From contig JAABRH010000002.1 in assembly GCA_011391015.1 (NCBI GenBank), forward strand, positions 1 to 64,000: DNA of 64,000 nucleotides, given 5' to 3'. The position numbers and the translations under genes were made by a program. Below are positions 39,955 to 51,005 of this stretch, piece by piece; the stretch's first letter is position 1, and each line of letters begins with the position of its first letter. Below the pieces are notes generated by a model. That model was not told where the DNA came from and did no database searches. It was given only the letters and a program-made list of their open reading frames with translations. Source of the DNA: Sulfurovum sp. GTDB taxonomy: Bacteria; Campylobacterota; Campylobacteria; Campylobacterales; Sulfurovaceae.

Positions 39955-41319
39955 ATGGCTATGAACAGAAGAGATACATTCAAGCTAGCAGGAATCGCAG
40001 CAGTCACAGCAGCTATGCCAGGCGTGGCAATGGCAAGCGAAAAAGCTGAAGCGGTTAAAAAAACCAACGGTAAATCAGTTGTCGTCATAGGTGGAGGGTT
40101 TGGTGGACTTACGATTGCAAAAGCACTCAAAAAACTTGATAAAAGTCTTGAAGTAACAGTAATCGAGAAAAACAATATGTTTGTGGCTTGTCCATTTAGT
40201 AACACACTTTTGGGCGGACTTGACAATGTGGCTTTAGATAATTTTGTGGGAGATTATTATCAGCCTTCAGCAACACATGGTTACAGCTTTGTCAATGCAA
40301 CCGTAACGGCTATCGATAAAGCAGCTAAAACGGTCACAACTACTGAAGGGAGTATGTCATATGATATTCTTGTACTTTCTCCGGGTATCGCGTATGATTA
40401 TGCAGGGCAATTTCCAAAATGGTCCAAAGAAAAAATTGCAGAGGTTTCACAGGCTTGTCCGGCTGGTTTGATGCCTGGCAATGAGCATATTGCCCTTAAA
40501 AGACAACTTGAAGGTATGGATGATGGCAATATCATCATCGTGCCTCCGGCAAAAGGAAAATTCAGATGTCCTCCTGCACCGTATGAGCGAACCTCTATGG
40601 TGGCAAACTATATGAAAAATGAAGGTATAAAAGGAAAAGTCATCGTTCTAGACAACAAAGACGGTGCTTTTGCAAAAGCTGCAGCATTTAAAGAGTCGTG
40701 GGCGGATCTTTTCCCGGATATCATCGAGTACAAAGGCACAACTGAAGTAACCGACATAGACCCAAAAGCCAAAACAATCACCTATATAGAATATGCAAAT
40801 ATCGATGATACAAAAGGTGTAGTAAAGACTGAAAAGTATGAAGTGTGTAACTTTATGCCAAACAACAAATGCTCGCCAGTTATCGAAATGGCAGGCATTA
40901 AAACCAATGATGCGGGCTATGCAATCATGGATGGTGTAAGTTTCAGATCTGCAACTGATAAAAATATTTATGTTATCGGGGATGCAGTAACTCACGGTAT
41001 TCCACCAAGTGGACAAGCAGCTATCTGGTGCGCACATAGAGCAGCAAGACAAATCGTCGATCAGATGAACGGCAAAGCCAATGACCCGGCAGCAGGACTT
41101 CCTGCAAATGCGGCAAACGTATGTTACTCAATGGTAGGCGGAAAACCTGAAGAAGCGATTATGGTAACCCATGAATTTATCGTCGGACCAAACAATACTA
41201 TGGGAAGTGTAGCGAGCGTGCCTAAGCCAAAAGATGGAAATGGTAAATTTAGATCTGCTGGTACAGCCAAAGCCACGAGAGAGTGGTTTAAAGGTGTCAT
41301 GAGAGAGATGTTTGCCTAG
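39955..41319 (+). CDS. FAD-dependent flavocytochrome c sulfide dehydrogenase-type flavoprotein (FccB/SoxF-like), Tat-signal type
   Basis: MNRRDTFKLAGIAAVTAAMPGVAMA; VVVIGGGFGGLTIAKAL; ACPFSNTLLGG; FCSD flavin-binding-type C-terminus CYSMVGGKPEEAI. Confidence 0.88.
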   Translation: MAMNRRDTFKLAGIAAVTAAMPGVAMASEKAEAVKKTNGKSVVVIGGGFGGLTIAKALKKLDKSLEVTVIEKNNMFVACPFSNTLLGGLDNVALDNFVGDYYQPSATHGYSFVNATVTAIDKAAKTVTTTEGSMSYDILVLSPGIAYDYAGQFPKWSKEKIAEVSQACPAGLMPGNEHIALKRQLEGMDDGNIIIVPPAKGKFRCPPAPYERTSMVANYMKNEGIKGKVIVLDNKDGAFAKAAAFKESWADLFPDIIEYKGTTEVTDIDPKAKTITYIEYANIDDTKGVVKTEKYEVCNFMPNNKCSPVIEMAGIKTNDAGYAIMDGVSFRSATDKNIYVIGDAVTHGIPPSGQAAIWCAHRAARQIVDQMNGKANDPAAGLPANAANVCYSMVGGKPEEAIMVTHEFIVGPNNTMGSVASVPKPKDGNGKFRSAGTAKATREWFKGVMREMFA

Positions 41320-41333
41320 TCCTCTTCGTCACG

Positions 41334-41363
41334 CTGAACTCACCGTATAGCGGGTGGGTTCAG
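41334..41363. terminator. Stem-loop downstream of the FccB-like gene
   Basis: CTGAACTCACC-gtatagcg-GGTGGGTTCAG, 10 of 11 Watson-Crick/wobble pairs. Confidence 0.5.
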
Positions 41364-41387
41364 ATATCTTTCTTCAACTTTTACTTT

Positions 41388-42365
41388 CTACAAATAACTC
41401 TGCAACTTGATAAATATCCCATACAGCAACACTTCTTTTTGTGTAGAGGAGGCTTTTTTGAGACTGATTTCACTCTCTAAGAGATGCTCAAAGATTTTCA
41501 GCAGTGAGGCAGATTTGACACGCAATGCCAGTTGTGCTTTTTGATCTTCTATGGGTTTGGGCAGTTTATAGCCCAGTATGGCTGCAGAATCGACATGCCC
41601 GTGCAATTTGATATAGGCATGAAAAAGAAAAATCTGATTGATAAAATACTGTGTAGCACGAAGCAGTGAAGCCTCATCTTCTCCCAAATCAAGCAGTTTG
41701 CTGATGGTTGTTGTGATAGGTTTTTTGTTAAACAGATCAATCAGCAACTGTTCTGTTGCCAAAGGAGAAGTGGAATAGACCAGTCTGTCTATATCTTTAC
41801 TGGTGACCTTCATCTCTAAAATCGCCAGTTTGTCCAATTCGTTCATACACAATGCCAGATTGTTATTGAGTATCATCATGAGATGCTGCAGGGCATAGTG
41901 GTCTATATCTAGCCGTATGTTTTGTGCTTTTTGCTGCAATGCTGCAATGCCCTCAGCAGGGTTCGGTTCAAAAAACCGCACCCAAACACCGCCATTTTTT
42001 TCGGCAAATGACGTTTGCATACTTTTGGCATCGTTGGCTGAACCGTGGTAGAGGTACAAAAAGTAGTTATCAGGATTTTTGTTGGCAAGCCCTATGAGGA
42101 CATCGAGTTCTTTTTTGGGTATCTTTTTATCATGTTTGACAACAAGCAGGTTGGTGCCCCCAAAGAGTGAAGTTTGAGAGAGGAAACCCTTTGCCTGTTC
42201 AAAATTCCACTCATCAAAATAGAGCGTCAGCATACTCTCTTTGGCATCGGTTTTATCTCTGTAGATGTTGAGATAAAAGTCAAAAAGATAGTCGTTTTCA
42301 CCATACAACAACACCGCGCTAGGAAGTGCTTGTTTGAGCTTTTGGTCAAACTCTCTTTGGTACAT
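41388..42365 (-). CDS. holA: DNA polymerase III subunit delta
   Basis: VLLYGENDYLFDFYL..QTSLFGGTNLLVVKHDKKIPK; next to rnr. Confidence 0.85.
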   Translation of the reverse strand: MYQREFDQKLKQALPSAVLLYGENDYLFDFYLNIYRDKTDAKESMLTLYFDEWNFEQAKGFLSQTSLFGGTNLLVVKHDKKIPKKELDVLIGLANKNPDNYFLYLYHGSANDAKSMQTSFAEKNGGVWVRFFEPNPAEGIAALQQKAQNIRLDIDHYALQHLMMILNNNLALCMNELDKLAILEMKVTSKDIDRLVYSTSPLATEQLLIDLFNKKPITTTISKLLDLGEDEASLLRATQYFINQIFLFHAYIKLHGHVDSAAILGYKLPKPIEDQKAQLALRVKSASLLKIFEHLLESEISLKKASSTQKEVLLYGIFIKLQSYL

Positions 42366-44335
42366 CAGACAAGCTCCGTGATATCTTTGCTCAGCTTCTC
42401 AACCAATTCAGCCAAAATGACGGCTTGAGGGATGTTGGCTTCCGTGAGCCTCACTTTGATATGGTCAAACAGCATTACCTCTTTACCCATAAGGGTTACT
42501 GTTACACCTTTGATCTCTCCTTTGAGGACTGCTTTGGCACTTTCACCTGCTTCGATGATCTCTGCTTCATAGATGTCACCCAGGTGTTCGGCTGCCCAGC
42601 GTGCAAATTTACGGTCTCTAAAATCCCACTCTGCTTTGGTCGCTTCGCGTTCTAGATCTGAGACTCTTGCACACAGTGGCTCGATGTTTCGTAGCAGATA
42701 ACCCGCTTCTTCTTCCTCTTGGCGTAGTTGTGTTTTGATGAGACGGTGTAAGATGAGGTCGGAGTATCTTCGGATAGGAGAGGTGAAGTGGCTGTAGTGG
42801 CTAAATCCTAGACCAAAGTGTCCTACATTGTGCGCAGCGTACGAGGCTCTTCGCAAAGATTTGATGATCATAGCATCTAATTCAGAGGCAAGGTTGAGTT
42901 TGGCTGCTTCTTTTTGGATAGCGCGTATTAGAGCAGGCGAATCCTCATACTCTTCTACATAAAGTCCTATACTTGCCAGCTCTGTAAGCAGGGCTTCCAT
43001 TTTGGCAAGCTGTGGTGGTTCATGGATACGAAAAATACTATCTCCTTCACCTGTAAACCGTTTTGCGGCTGCTTGGTTGGCAAGCAGCATACACTCTTCG
43101 ATGAGTGAGTGTGAGGGTGTGCCTGTTTCTATCTGTGTGCTTAGAAGCAGATGGTTCGCATCGATGCTGAGTTTGGTCTCCTCTGATCTAAAGTCAAACC
43201 CGTTTTTGAGCCGTTCATGATGCAATCTGGCGGTGATTTTTTGCAAAGGAAGCAGCCAAGTGAGGATTTGGGCAACGATACCGGTGCTCTCTTTGCCGTT
43301 CGTGTCGATGATTGTATCGATGGTGTCATAGTTAAAGCGATACTTGGAGTGGATGATGGCTTCAAAAAATGTCTCCTCAAGCGGCTTGAGTGTATTTTGG
43401 TCCAAAACGATTTTTGATACAAAGGCGAGTCTGTCCACATTGGGTTTGAGTGAACAGATATTTTCGCTGAGTTCACGCGGTAGCATTGGAAAGGACTTGT
43501 GCGGCAAATAGGTCGTAAATCCACGCTTTTTTGCTTCTTTATCTATAGGGGTAAAAAAAGGTACATAGTGACTCACATCGGCAATGGCAACATAGAGTGT
43601 ATAGCTTGCCATGTCAAAATAGATGGCATCATCAAAATCTTTTGCCGTCACAGGGTCGATGGTACAAAAGTCCAAATGCGTCAGGTCGGTACGCTCCGGG
43701 TGCTCGCTTTTGGTCACTTCAGATTCTACTTCCAGCGCATCTTTGAGACACTCTTGCGGAAAAGCATCTTGACGCTCATACAGGGCAAGGGAGATTTTTT
43801 CATCTACTTTAGGGTCATCCAGTGTCCCCATGACTTCCAGGACTTTGTCATTGTCTATATCTACCTTGAGGACAGTACCAAGTTTAAATGCCTTAAGATC
43901 CATACCTTCCATCACAGCATTGGTGTATTCACCCGTGCGGATATTTTTGGTGGAGAAATTGCCTTGATCGTCTCTGTGTGTGTACGCGATGATAAAGAGA
44001 TGGGCTTTGGTGATGACACGTATGATTTTCCCGCTTGCTCTTCCGCGTTTGGCGATGATGCGTTTAGCAACGACGGTATCACCTTGTCTGGCATCTGCCA
44101 AATGATCAGGTTCAATTAGCAAATCTTTCTGCTCTTTTTGTTCTGCTTCGATGTAGCCTTTGCCGTCTTTGCCGAGGTACAGTGTACCTACACGATACAG
44201 ACTTCCTAGCCTCCAAAGCCCGTTTACTTCTTCTACTGCACCTAAGTGCTGAAGCGCCTGAAAATGGTTTGCATCTTCTTGTTCGATGTCACTGGGAAGG
44301 CATCCAACCAGCAGCTGTATAGCAAAGGGTGACAT
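42365..44335 (-). CDS. rnr: Ribonuclease R family (RNB) exoribonuclease
   Basis: CTIDPVTAKDFDDAIYFD, IADVSHYVPFFTPIDKEAKKRGFTTYLPHKSFPMLP, HFTSPIRRYSDLILHRLI. Confidence 0.95.
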   Translation of the reverse strand: MSPFAIQLLVGCLPSDIEQEDANHFQALQHLGAVEEVNGLWRLGSLYRVGTLYLGKDGKGYIEAEQKEQKDLLIEPDHLADARQGDTVVAKRIIAKRGRASGKIIRVITKAHLFIIAYTHRDDQGNFSTKNIRTGEYTNAVMEGMDLKAFKLGTVLKVDIDNDKVLEVMGTLDDPKVDEKISLALYERQDAFPQECLKDALEVESEVTKSEHPERTDLTHLDFCTIDPVTAKDFDDAIYFDMASYTLYVAIADVSHYVPFFTPIDKEAKKRGFTTYLPHKSFPMLPRELSENICSLKPNVDRLAFVSKIVLDQNTLKPLEETFFEAIIHSKYRFNYDTIDTIIDTNGKESTGIVAQILTWLLPLQKITARLHHERLKNGFDFRSEETKLSIDANHLLLSTQIETGTPSHSLIEECMLLANQAAAKRFTGEGDSIFRIHEPPQLAKMEALLTELASIGLYVEEYEDSPALIRAIQKEAAKLNLASELDAMIIKSLRRASYAAHNVGHFGLGFSHYSHFTSPIRRYSDLILHRLIKTQLRQEEEEAGYLLRNIEPLCARVSDLEREATKAEWDFRDRKFARWAAEHLGDIYEAEIIEAGESAKAVLKGEIKGVTVTLMGKEVMLFDHIKVRLTEANIPQAVILAELVEKLSKDITELV

Positions 44336-44423
44336 TTAGTTACCCCCTAAAGAGGGGTTGAAGATGGGCAGGCAAAGAGGAGTGTGTAGGTTATTTTTCA
44401 TAAGGTGCATTATAGCACAGATT

Positions 44424-45251
44424 TTATTTGAGCGCTTCGAGTCTGGCTATGCGTTGTTCAGTGCTGGGGTGGGTACTAAATAGCTGTTGCAAGGAAAGAT
44501 TTTGCCCCGAAAAAGGGTTGATGATGAACATATGCGCTGTTTGGGGGTCTGCATCATGCATCACCGTACCTCTTGCGTAACTGTCCAGTTTACTCAGCGC
44601 ACTTTGCAGCCACTCAGGATGCCCTGTCATATGCGCTGAGCCTTCATCTGCCATAAATTCACGGTTACGGCTCACGGTCATCTGTATGATGGTCGCTGCC
44701 AAAGGCATGATAATCATCAGCGCAATCATCACAACAGGGTTGGGACGGTCTTTGTCACCTCCAAAAAACATACCAAAATTGGCCAGCATCGCTATAGCAC
44801 CTGCGATGGTTGCAGTGACAGTACCGATGAGCATATCGTAATGTTTGATGTGGCTTAATTCATGCGCGATAACTGCTTCTACTTCCTCTTCGCTCATCAG
44901 ATCTAGCAAGCCTTCGGTGACTGCAACGGCAGCATGTTCATAGTCTCTACCCGTGGCAAAGGCATTGGGCTGTGCTTCAGGGATGATGTAGAGTGCCGGC
45001 ATCGGCAGATTGGCTCGCTGTGTAAGTCTCTCTACTATTTCATACAGTCCTGTGGCATGGTCACGCTCTACAGGAATGGCATGATAATGTTTGAGCACCT
45101 GCGTATCACTATAATAATACGCATAAAAGTTCATCCCAGCAGCCACTAAAAAAGCGATAAGCATACCACTCTGCCCGCCTATCATCCCGCCAAACCAGAT
45201 AAAGATGAGTGTCAGACCTATCATCAGCGCATAGGTTTTAAATTGTTCCAT
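44424..45251 (-). CDS. htpX: Zinc metalloprotease HtpX
   Basis: [21 protein letters not shown] (HExxH) and [15 protein letters not shown]. Confidence 0.96.
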   Translation of the reverse strand: MEQFKTYALMIGLTLIFIWFGGMIGGQSGMLIAFLVAAGMNFYAYYYSDTQVLKHYHAIPVERDHATGLYEIVERLTQRANLPMPALYIIPEAQPNAFATGRDYEHAAVAVTEGLLDLMSEEEVEAVIAHELSHIKHYDMLIGTVTATIAGAIAMLANFGMFFGGDKDRPNPVVMIALMIIMPLAATIIQMTVSRNREFMADEGSAHMTGHPEWLQSALSKLDSYARGTVMHDADPQTAHMFIINPFSGQNLSLQQLFSTHPSTEQRIARLEALK

Positions 45252-45316
45252 GAGGTGTGTCCTTTTTGTTTTAATATAACACTGTCACGCAAACAGAAGG
45301 TAAATGTATGCAACTC

Positions 45317-46210
45317 CTACTTTTTAAACACATTCCCCAACATCCCTTTAATAGCACCTTGCAAATCTGCAGGGTAGATGACAAATTTGGAGTTGTCGCT
45401 TTTGCTGATTTGCTCCAGTGAAGTGATATACCTGTCTCCGAGCAGGAACATAGCAGGAAGTTCTTGGTCTTTGATGTTTTCACTGATCATGCGGATGGCT
45501 TCGGCTGAGGCGTTGGCAAGGGCGATTTGGGCTTGGGCTTCTCGTTTGGCGGCTTCAAGTTTACCGTCTGCTTCCAAGATGGCAGCATTTTTGTTCCCCT
45601 CTGCAGTGGTTTCGATGGCTCTTCGCTCTCTCTCAGCCGCGGCTTGTCTCTCCATAGAGGCTTGCATCGATTTGCTGGGTGCGATGTCCTGTATCTCGAC
45701 TGATTTGACCGTTACGCCCCAGTCTGCCACATCATCGACGATCTCGCTTTTGAGTCTGGTTTTTATCTGGTCGCGGTTAGAGAGCGCTTCATCCAGTGTC
45801 ATTGCTCCCAAAATGGAACGCAGGGTTGTCATGACCAGCTGCTGGATCGCCAGTCTAAAATCTTCGATGCCGTAGAGTGCATCTCTAGGGCTTGTGACAC
45901 GTATGAATGTGACCGCATTGGTTAAAATGACAGCATTATCTCGGGTGATAACTTCTTGTTGGGGGATATCCAGGATGATGTCTCTTGTCGTGATACGCTG
46001 ACGTACCGATTCGATGTAAGGTACGATGATGTTAAGTCCAGGAGTGAGTGTGCGTGAAAACTTACCCAAACGCTCCACAACCCACTCTTCACCCTGAGGT
46101 ACGATGTTGATGCCTTTATAGAGTGTTACAAGCAAGGCTACAAATAAGATGATGACGATAGAAAATGCTTCCATGTGAGTTCCTTTATGCTGTGGTGTGT
46201 AGCGGTTCAA
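45317..46210 (-). CDS. SPFH/stomatin-like protein (QmcA type)
   Basis: IVPQGEEWVVERLGKFSRTLTPGLNIIVPYIESVRQRITTRDIILDIPQQEVITRDN. Confidence 0.95.
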   Translation of the reverse strand: MNRYTPQHKGTHMEAFSIVIILFVALLVTLYKGINIVPQGEEWVVERLGKFSRTLTPGLNIIVPYIESVRQRITTRDIILDIPQQEVITRDNAVILTNAVTFIRVTSPRDALYGIEDFRLAIQQLVMTTLRSILGAMTLDEALSNRDQIKTRLKSEIVDDVADWGVTVKSVEIQDIAPSKSMQASMERQAAAERERRAIETTAEGNKNAAILEADGKLEAAKREAQAQIALANASAEAIRMISENIKDQELPAMFLLGDRYITSLEQISKSDNSKFVIYPADLQGAIKGMLGNVFKK

Positions 46211-46718
46211 CTTCTATGAGCTGACCGCTTATCTGTACGATTTGAACACGGGTGTTCACTTCTATGGCTATTTTTGAAGTGGCGTGCCATGTGGTGTTGC
46301 CAAGTACGGGAGTATCAAAGGTGACTTTGCCTCTGCTGTGCGGTTCTATGGCTTGGGTGACAGTGCCAAGTGTGTCAAGTCTGTAGTTGGATTGACCGCT
46401 TTGGGTGAGAGGTTTTTGTCTAAACCACTTAAACCAGCCGGCAATAATAAGGATGGCAAGTACCATCCAGATACTCAACTCTTGCGTAAACGTAGTCATC
46501 ATCAAAAGGTCTATTGCCCCTACTATAACAGCCGCTGCGCCCAGTCCCAAGATGAAAAATGTAGCCAAGCTCATATCTACAATCAGTAAAATGATGCCAA
46601 AAACTATCCAATGCCACCATAAAATGCTTTCGTTCAGAAATTCAATCAACGTTACTCCTTTGAAAAGGTTTAAATTTATTATACCATAAGTGTTTTGTTT
46701 GGGATAGGATTTAAACAC
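46185..46718 (-). CDS. NfeD family protein
   Basis: TM N-terminus and OB-like C-terminus; overlaps the SPFH gene. Confidence 0.88.
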   Translation of the reverse strand: MFKSYPKQNTYGIINLNLFKGVTLIEFLNESILWWHWIVFGIILLIVDMSLATFFILGLGAAAVIVGAIDLLMMTTFTQELSIWMVLAILIIAGWFKWFRQKPLTQSGQSNYRLDTLGTVTQAIEPHSRGKVTFDTPVLGNTTWHATSKIAIEVNTRVQIVQISGQLIEVEPLHTTA

Positions 46719-46768
46719 ATAAGTTTTATTTGGATATAATCGCCAAAATTTTCATACATGAAGGATAA

Positions 46769-47797
<1,029 letters not shown>

Positions 47798-47894
47798 TTT
47801 TCTTTTATGCTTGTCTGTATCTTTTAGATGCGGGCAGGTACTCTTCTGTAATTCTTCAAACTTTTAGCTATAATCTTCCAAAATTTACTCTATA

Positions 47895-48974
47895 GTGATA
47901 GATATGGCAACACAACAAAAAAGACCCTCTCAAACCAACAGACGTAAAAAAACTACCCAGTCATCAAACCTCAAGAAACATATCACTATTTTTTTAGGTG
48001 TTTGTTTGATGGTTTTCTTGGTGGCTTTGGGGTATAGTTTAGGCAAAAATGACTCTGCGCTGAGTACTTCAGGTGGCTCAGTAAAAAAAATCGCCGTTTC
48101 AGCACCCTTGCAGACAATGACACAAAAGGTAGAAGCCAATCTCTCTAACCCTATACCTTTAAAACAGGAAACACCCAAAGAGAGTGCCGGTACAACACAG
48201 ACAGATACAAAGTCAGAGAATAACGCAAGTGTCAAAATCACTCCTGGGGATACACAAAATAAAGTGGTATCTGCCAAATCAACAAATGCCAATTCCACAC
48301 GATTGGCCTATAGAGGGGCTAAACCAAAATTGGTCATAATCATCGATGATGTGACAAGCCCAAAGCAGTTGGCTGCTATCAGAGCACTGCCCATCAAGGT
48401 TACACCCTCATTGTTTCCCCCTTATGCGCTTTCAAAATCAAATCATACTTTGGCAAAAGGCTTAAAGCACTACATGATACACCTTCCCATGGAATCAGGA
48501 AAAGCGTATGATAAACAGTCGGGCACCATAAGAGTGAGTGACTCTGAGGAAACAATGCGTGCTAGAGCCAAAGAGCTTCGAAAACTCTTTCCTGCAGCAC
48601 GGTATGTGAATAACCATACAGGCTCAGTCTTTACCAAAAATGAGCCTGCTATGAAGAGGCTCTATGAGGCATTACGAAATGAAGGTTTTGTCTTTGTCGA
48701 TAGTCGCACAGCAGCCAAAACAACGGTGCAGAAGATAGCGCATGCCTTTGGTGATGTCTATGTTGCCAGAGATGTATTTTTAGATAACAAGAAAAGTATA
48801 TCTGCCATCCATACACAGCTCAAACAAGCGATTAAAGAAGCGAAAAAAAATGGCTATGCTATCGCCATAGGGCATCCTTATGACGTAACGATGAGCGCAC
48901 TTATGGACATAAAAGGTCTATTGGATGAAGTGGAAGTGGTGTATATTGATGCTATCTACAGGCAACATAACTAA
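47895..48974 (+). CDS. Divergent polysaccharide deacetylase family protein
   Basis: KLVIIIDDVTSPKQ, KHYMIHLPMESG, YVNNHTGSVFT, FVFVDSRTAAKT, AIGHPYDVTMSAL. Confidence 0.88.
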   Translation: MIDMATQQKRPSQTNRRKKTTQSSNLKKHITIFLGVCLMVFLVALGYSLGKNDSALSTSGGSVKKIAVSAPLQTMTQKVEANLSNPIPLKQETPKESAGTTQTDTKSENNASVKITPGDTQNKVVSAKSTNANSTRLAYRGAKPKLVIIIDDVTSPKQLAAIRALPIKVTPSLFPPYALSKSNHTLAKGLKHYMIHLPMESGKAYDKQSGTIRVSDSEETMRARAKELRKLFPAARYVNNHTGSVFTKNEPAMKRLYEALRNEGFVFVDSRTAAKTTVQKIAHAFGDVYVARDVFLDNKKSISAIHTQLKQAIKEAKKNGYAIAIGHPYDVTMSALMDIKGLLDEVEVVYIDAIYRQHN

Positions 48975-49049
48975 GGTCAAGATATGACAATTTGAAATAT
49001 TTTTTCAAAGATGTGCTTGCGTATGCTATCCTAATCAATAAGGCATAGA

Positions 49050-49412
49050 ATGAGCCAGCAGCTTATACAGTATCTTCCTTTTTTGGAGAAGATGAAAAAA
49101 TATCCTTCCTCACTCTTTTATAAGGGCAGTCTGACTTTGTTGGAGAGACCCAAAGTATTCATAGTCGGAACCAGAAAACCTTCAGCCTATACACGGCAGT
49201 TTACAGACATGCTTGCAAAGGCTTTAGCCAAACGAGGGGTGTGTGTAGTCAGTGGTGCAGCGATGGGTGTAGATGCGATCGCACATACGGGTGCCGGAGA
49301 GGGAAATACCATAGCAGTAGTCACTAATGGCGTAGATATCCGTTACCCTGCTATCAATAAAAATCTGATTGAGGCGATTGAAAAGCAGGGTATACTGCCA
49401 CTAAAAAACTAG
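49050..49412 (+). pseudogene. dprA: DprA N-terminal fragment (DNA-processing protein A)
   Basis: FIVGTRKPSAYTRQFTDMLAKALAKRGVCVVSGAAMGVDAIAHTGAGEGNTIAVVTNGVDIRYPAINKNLIEAIEKQG; stops in inserted DNA. Confidence 0.9.
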
Positions 49413-49417
49413 ACAAC
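49391..49417 (+). repeat. Left 27-bp terminal inverted repeat of the dprA-splitting insertion
   Basis: TATACTGCCACTAAAAAACTAGACAAC; 21/27 identical to reverse complement of 52169-52195, including first 11 bp and last 7 bp. Confidence 0.7.
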
Positions 49418-49454
49418 AATCCAGAGAAGTTTGAGCAGTAAAATCACTATAAAT

Positions 49455-49877
49455 TTAGTCTACTTTGCGTCCTGCATAATAGTTTATTTTCCAACCACTC
49501 TCTTCTTTTGAAAGATAAAGTTTCTTCATCTTGTCTTCTTCCCTATAATCAACTGTCTGTCGCTTATCTCCGTTCCAAGAAGTAGATACGATTTTGATTT
49601 GTCGCGAAGGTTTTCTTGTTGCAAGGTCAGCCGAAAGTCGGCTTTCCACTGCAACAAGAGAAGCGGAGTCTTCTTCTATTTTTCCTAGTTGCTCTTTAAA
49701 CTCAGCATCTCTAAAGGACAATCTAAGCCCAAAAGTCTCAAGAGTCATAAAGTAGGATTTCTCCGTCATTAACTCCCTAACCGTGCCAAGATCACCACTA
49801 TACAGTGCATGATAATAAAGTCCAACTACTTCTCTTGCTGATAGAATCGTAAAGGAAGAAAATCTAGCCTCTGACAT
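49455..49877 (-). CDS. Hypothetical protein
   Basis: 140 aa ORF, SnoaL/DUF4878-like appearance only; directly downstream of DUF2202 gene. Confidence 0.6.
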   Translation of the reverse strand: MSEARFSSFTILSAREVVGLYYHALYSGDLGTVRELMTEKSYFMTLETFGLRLSFRDAEFKEQLGKIEEDSASLVAVESRLSADLATRKPSRQIKIVSTSWNGDKRQTVDYREEDKMKKLYLSKEESGWKINYYAGRKVD

Positions 49878-49886
49878 TTAAAATTC

Positions 49887-50450
49887 TTACGCTCTTGCAA
49901 TCGCAGAACGGAATGCATCAAGGTGGCTCAGGCTACCTTCTTTGAGGTTATTATACACATTTACTACATCGCTTGGCATGCCAACAGAAGCTTCTTCTAG
50001 GTCTTTAATGTCTGTAACTTCAATAAGCTCACCAACTTTAAGTGCATCAAGGAGCGAAGCTGAACCTTCTGCAACGCAAGTGTCGTATAGCTCTTGAAGT
50101 ACAGGTAAAACGAAGTTTCCTACACTACTTTCATTTACTCCAACAATACTTACGCCATACTTTGTACACAATCCTCTTGCAGAATCAATGTGTCTTTGCT
50201 CTGAAAGCTGAATAGAAGCAAATGTATTTTCATTTGGGTACATTTCCCCAAGAGTAATATACACATCTCTTGCTACTTTTTCTTCCTGATAGATAAAGAA
50301 TAAGTGATCCTTTTGAGCATTCGTCATAGGTGTTACTGTTGCTGTTCTTCCTTTGGCTGATGCTGCTGTTGATAGCATTGTTGCTCCAACAATTCCTGTT
50401 GTGACCATTTTCCCCAAGAATGCTCTACGTGTATTTCCATTTTGTTCCAT
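49887..50450 (-). CDS. DUF2202 ferritin-like protein with Tat-type signal
   Basis: NTRRAFLGKMVTTGIVG; LFFIYQEEKVARDVYITLGEMYPNENTFASIQLSEQRHIDSARGLCTKYG. Confidence 0.88.
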   Translation of the reverse strand: MEQNGNTRRAFLGKMVTTGIVGATMLSTAASAKGRTATVTPMTNAQKDHLFFIYQEEKVARDVYITLGEMYPNENTFASIQLSEQRHIDSARGLCTKYGVSIVGVNESSVGNFVLPVLQELYDTCVAEGSASLLDALKVGELIEVTDIKDLEEASVGMPSDVVNVYNNLKEGSLSHLDAFRSAIARA

Positions 50451-50720
50451 TTATTCTTCCTCCTATATTGTTTTGCTTTTTACAGCAAAAATATTTTAAC
50501 ATAATTTATATATAAAATTTATTTATTACTAAATATAAAAAAAAAATAATATTTATCAGCCATCCAGATCAATCAAAAGGCCAAGAGGCTTGTATGTTTG
50601 ATGTGCTGTGTAAGTCACCGAATTATTATTTCTTTTCGAAAAGTGAAGATAGAATGCCAGATATAAATTTAAGAAAAAATTAATATAGAATCAAAAACGT
50701 TAGCACTATATTTTTGTAAC

Positions 50721-50740
50721 GTAAACTACAATTAGTTTAC
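50721..50740. repeat. Perfect 8-bp inverted repeat with 4-bp spacer
   Basis: GTAAACTA-CAAT-TAGTTTAC. Confidence 0.6.
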
Positions 50741-50778
50741 AAAAAAAGACCCAAAGTTGTCACAATTGTTTTACAAAA

Positions 50779-50872
50779 GTCGAGTCTCGATGGTGTTTTA
50801 CAGGGACTTAATCTCTTGCCTAACTAGCTCATGAGCCGGAGGTCGAGGGTTTGAGTCCCTCTCTTGACGCCA
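50779..50872 (+). tRNA. tRNA-like sequence (degenerate; class II length, possible Leu-TAA, or a tRNA 3' fragment/att remnant)
   Basis: GTCGAGT/TCTTGAC acceptor-like pairing (6 of 7 incl. wobble), CAGGGACTTAATCTCTTG anticodon-arm-like, perfect T-arm GAGGG-TTTGAGT-CCCTC (50845-50861), encoded CCA at 50870-50872; D-arm poor. Confidence 0.4.
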
Positions 50873-50972
50873 TCAAAATTATGAACAATCCCCTTATTTA
50901 CTTAACTTTCTGAAGATTAATCAAAATTATTCACATAGTCATATTTTCATTTTATTGAGCCGCGTGTCTAAC

Positions 50973-51005
50973 TTTTTGTCCCAAAGTTATCCCGTTTTTT
51001 GCCCC
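50973..51005 (+). repeat. Short phased direct repeats, arm-site-like
   Basis: TTTTTGTCCC aaagTTATCCCG TTTTTTGCCCC; CCC cores spaced 11-12 bp; gtcccaaagttatc (50978) matches gacccaaagttgtc at 50748 in 12/14. Confidence 0.4.

Noticed and set aside
46284-46689. Plus-strand ORFs antisense to the NfeD gene
   Set aside because: Shadow translations of the NfeD coding sequence, no RBS or conserved motif
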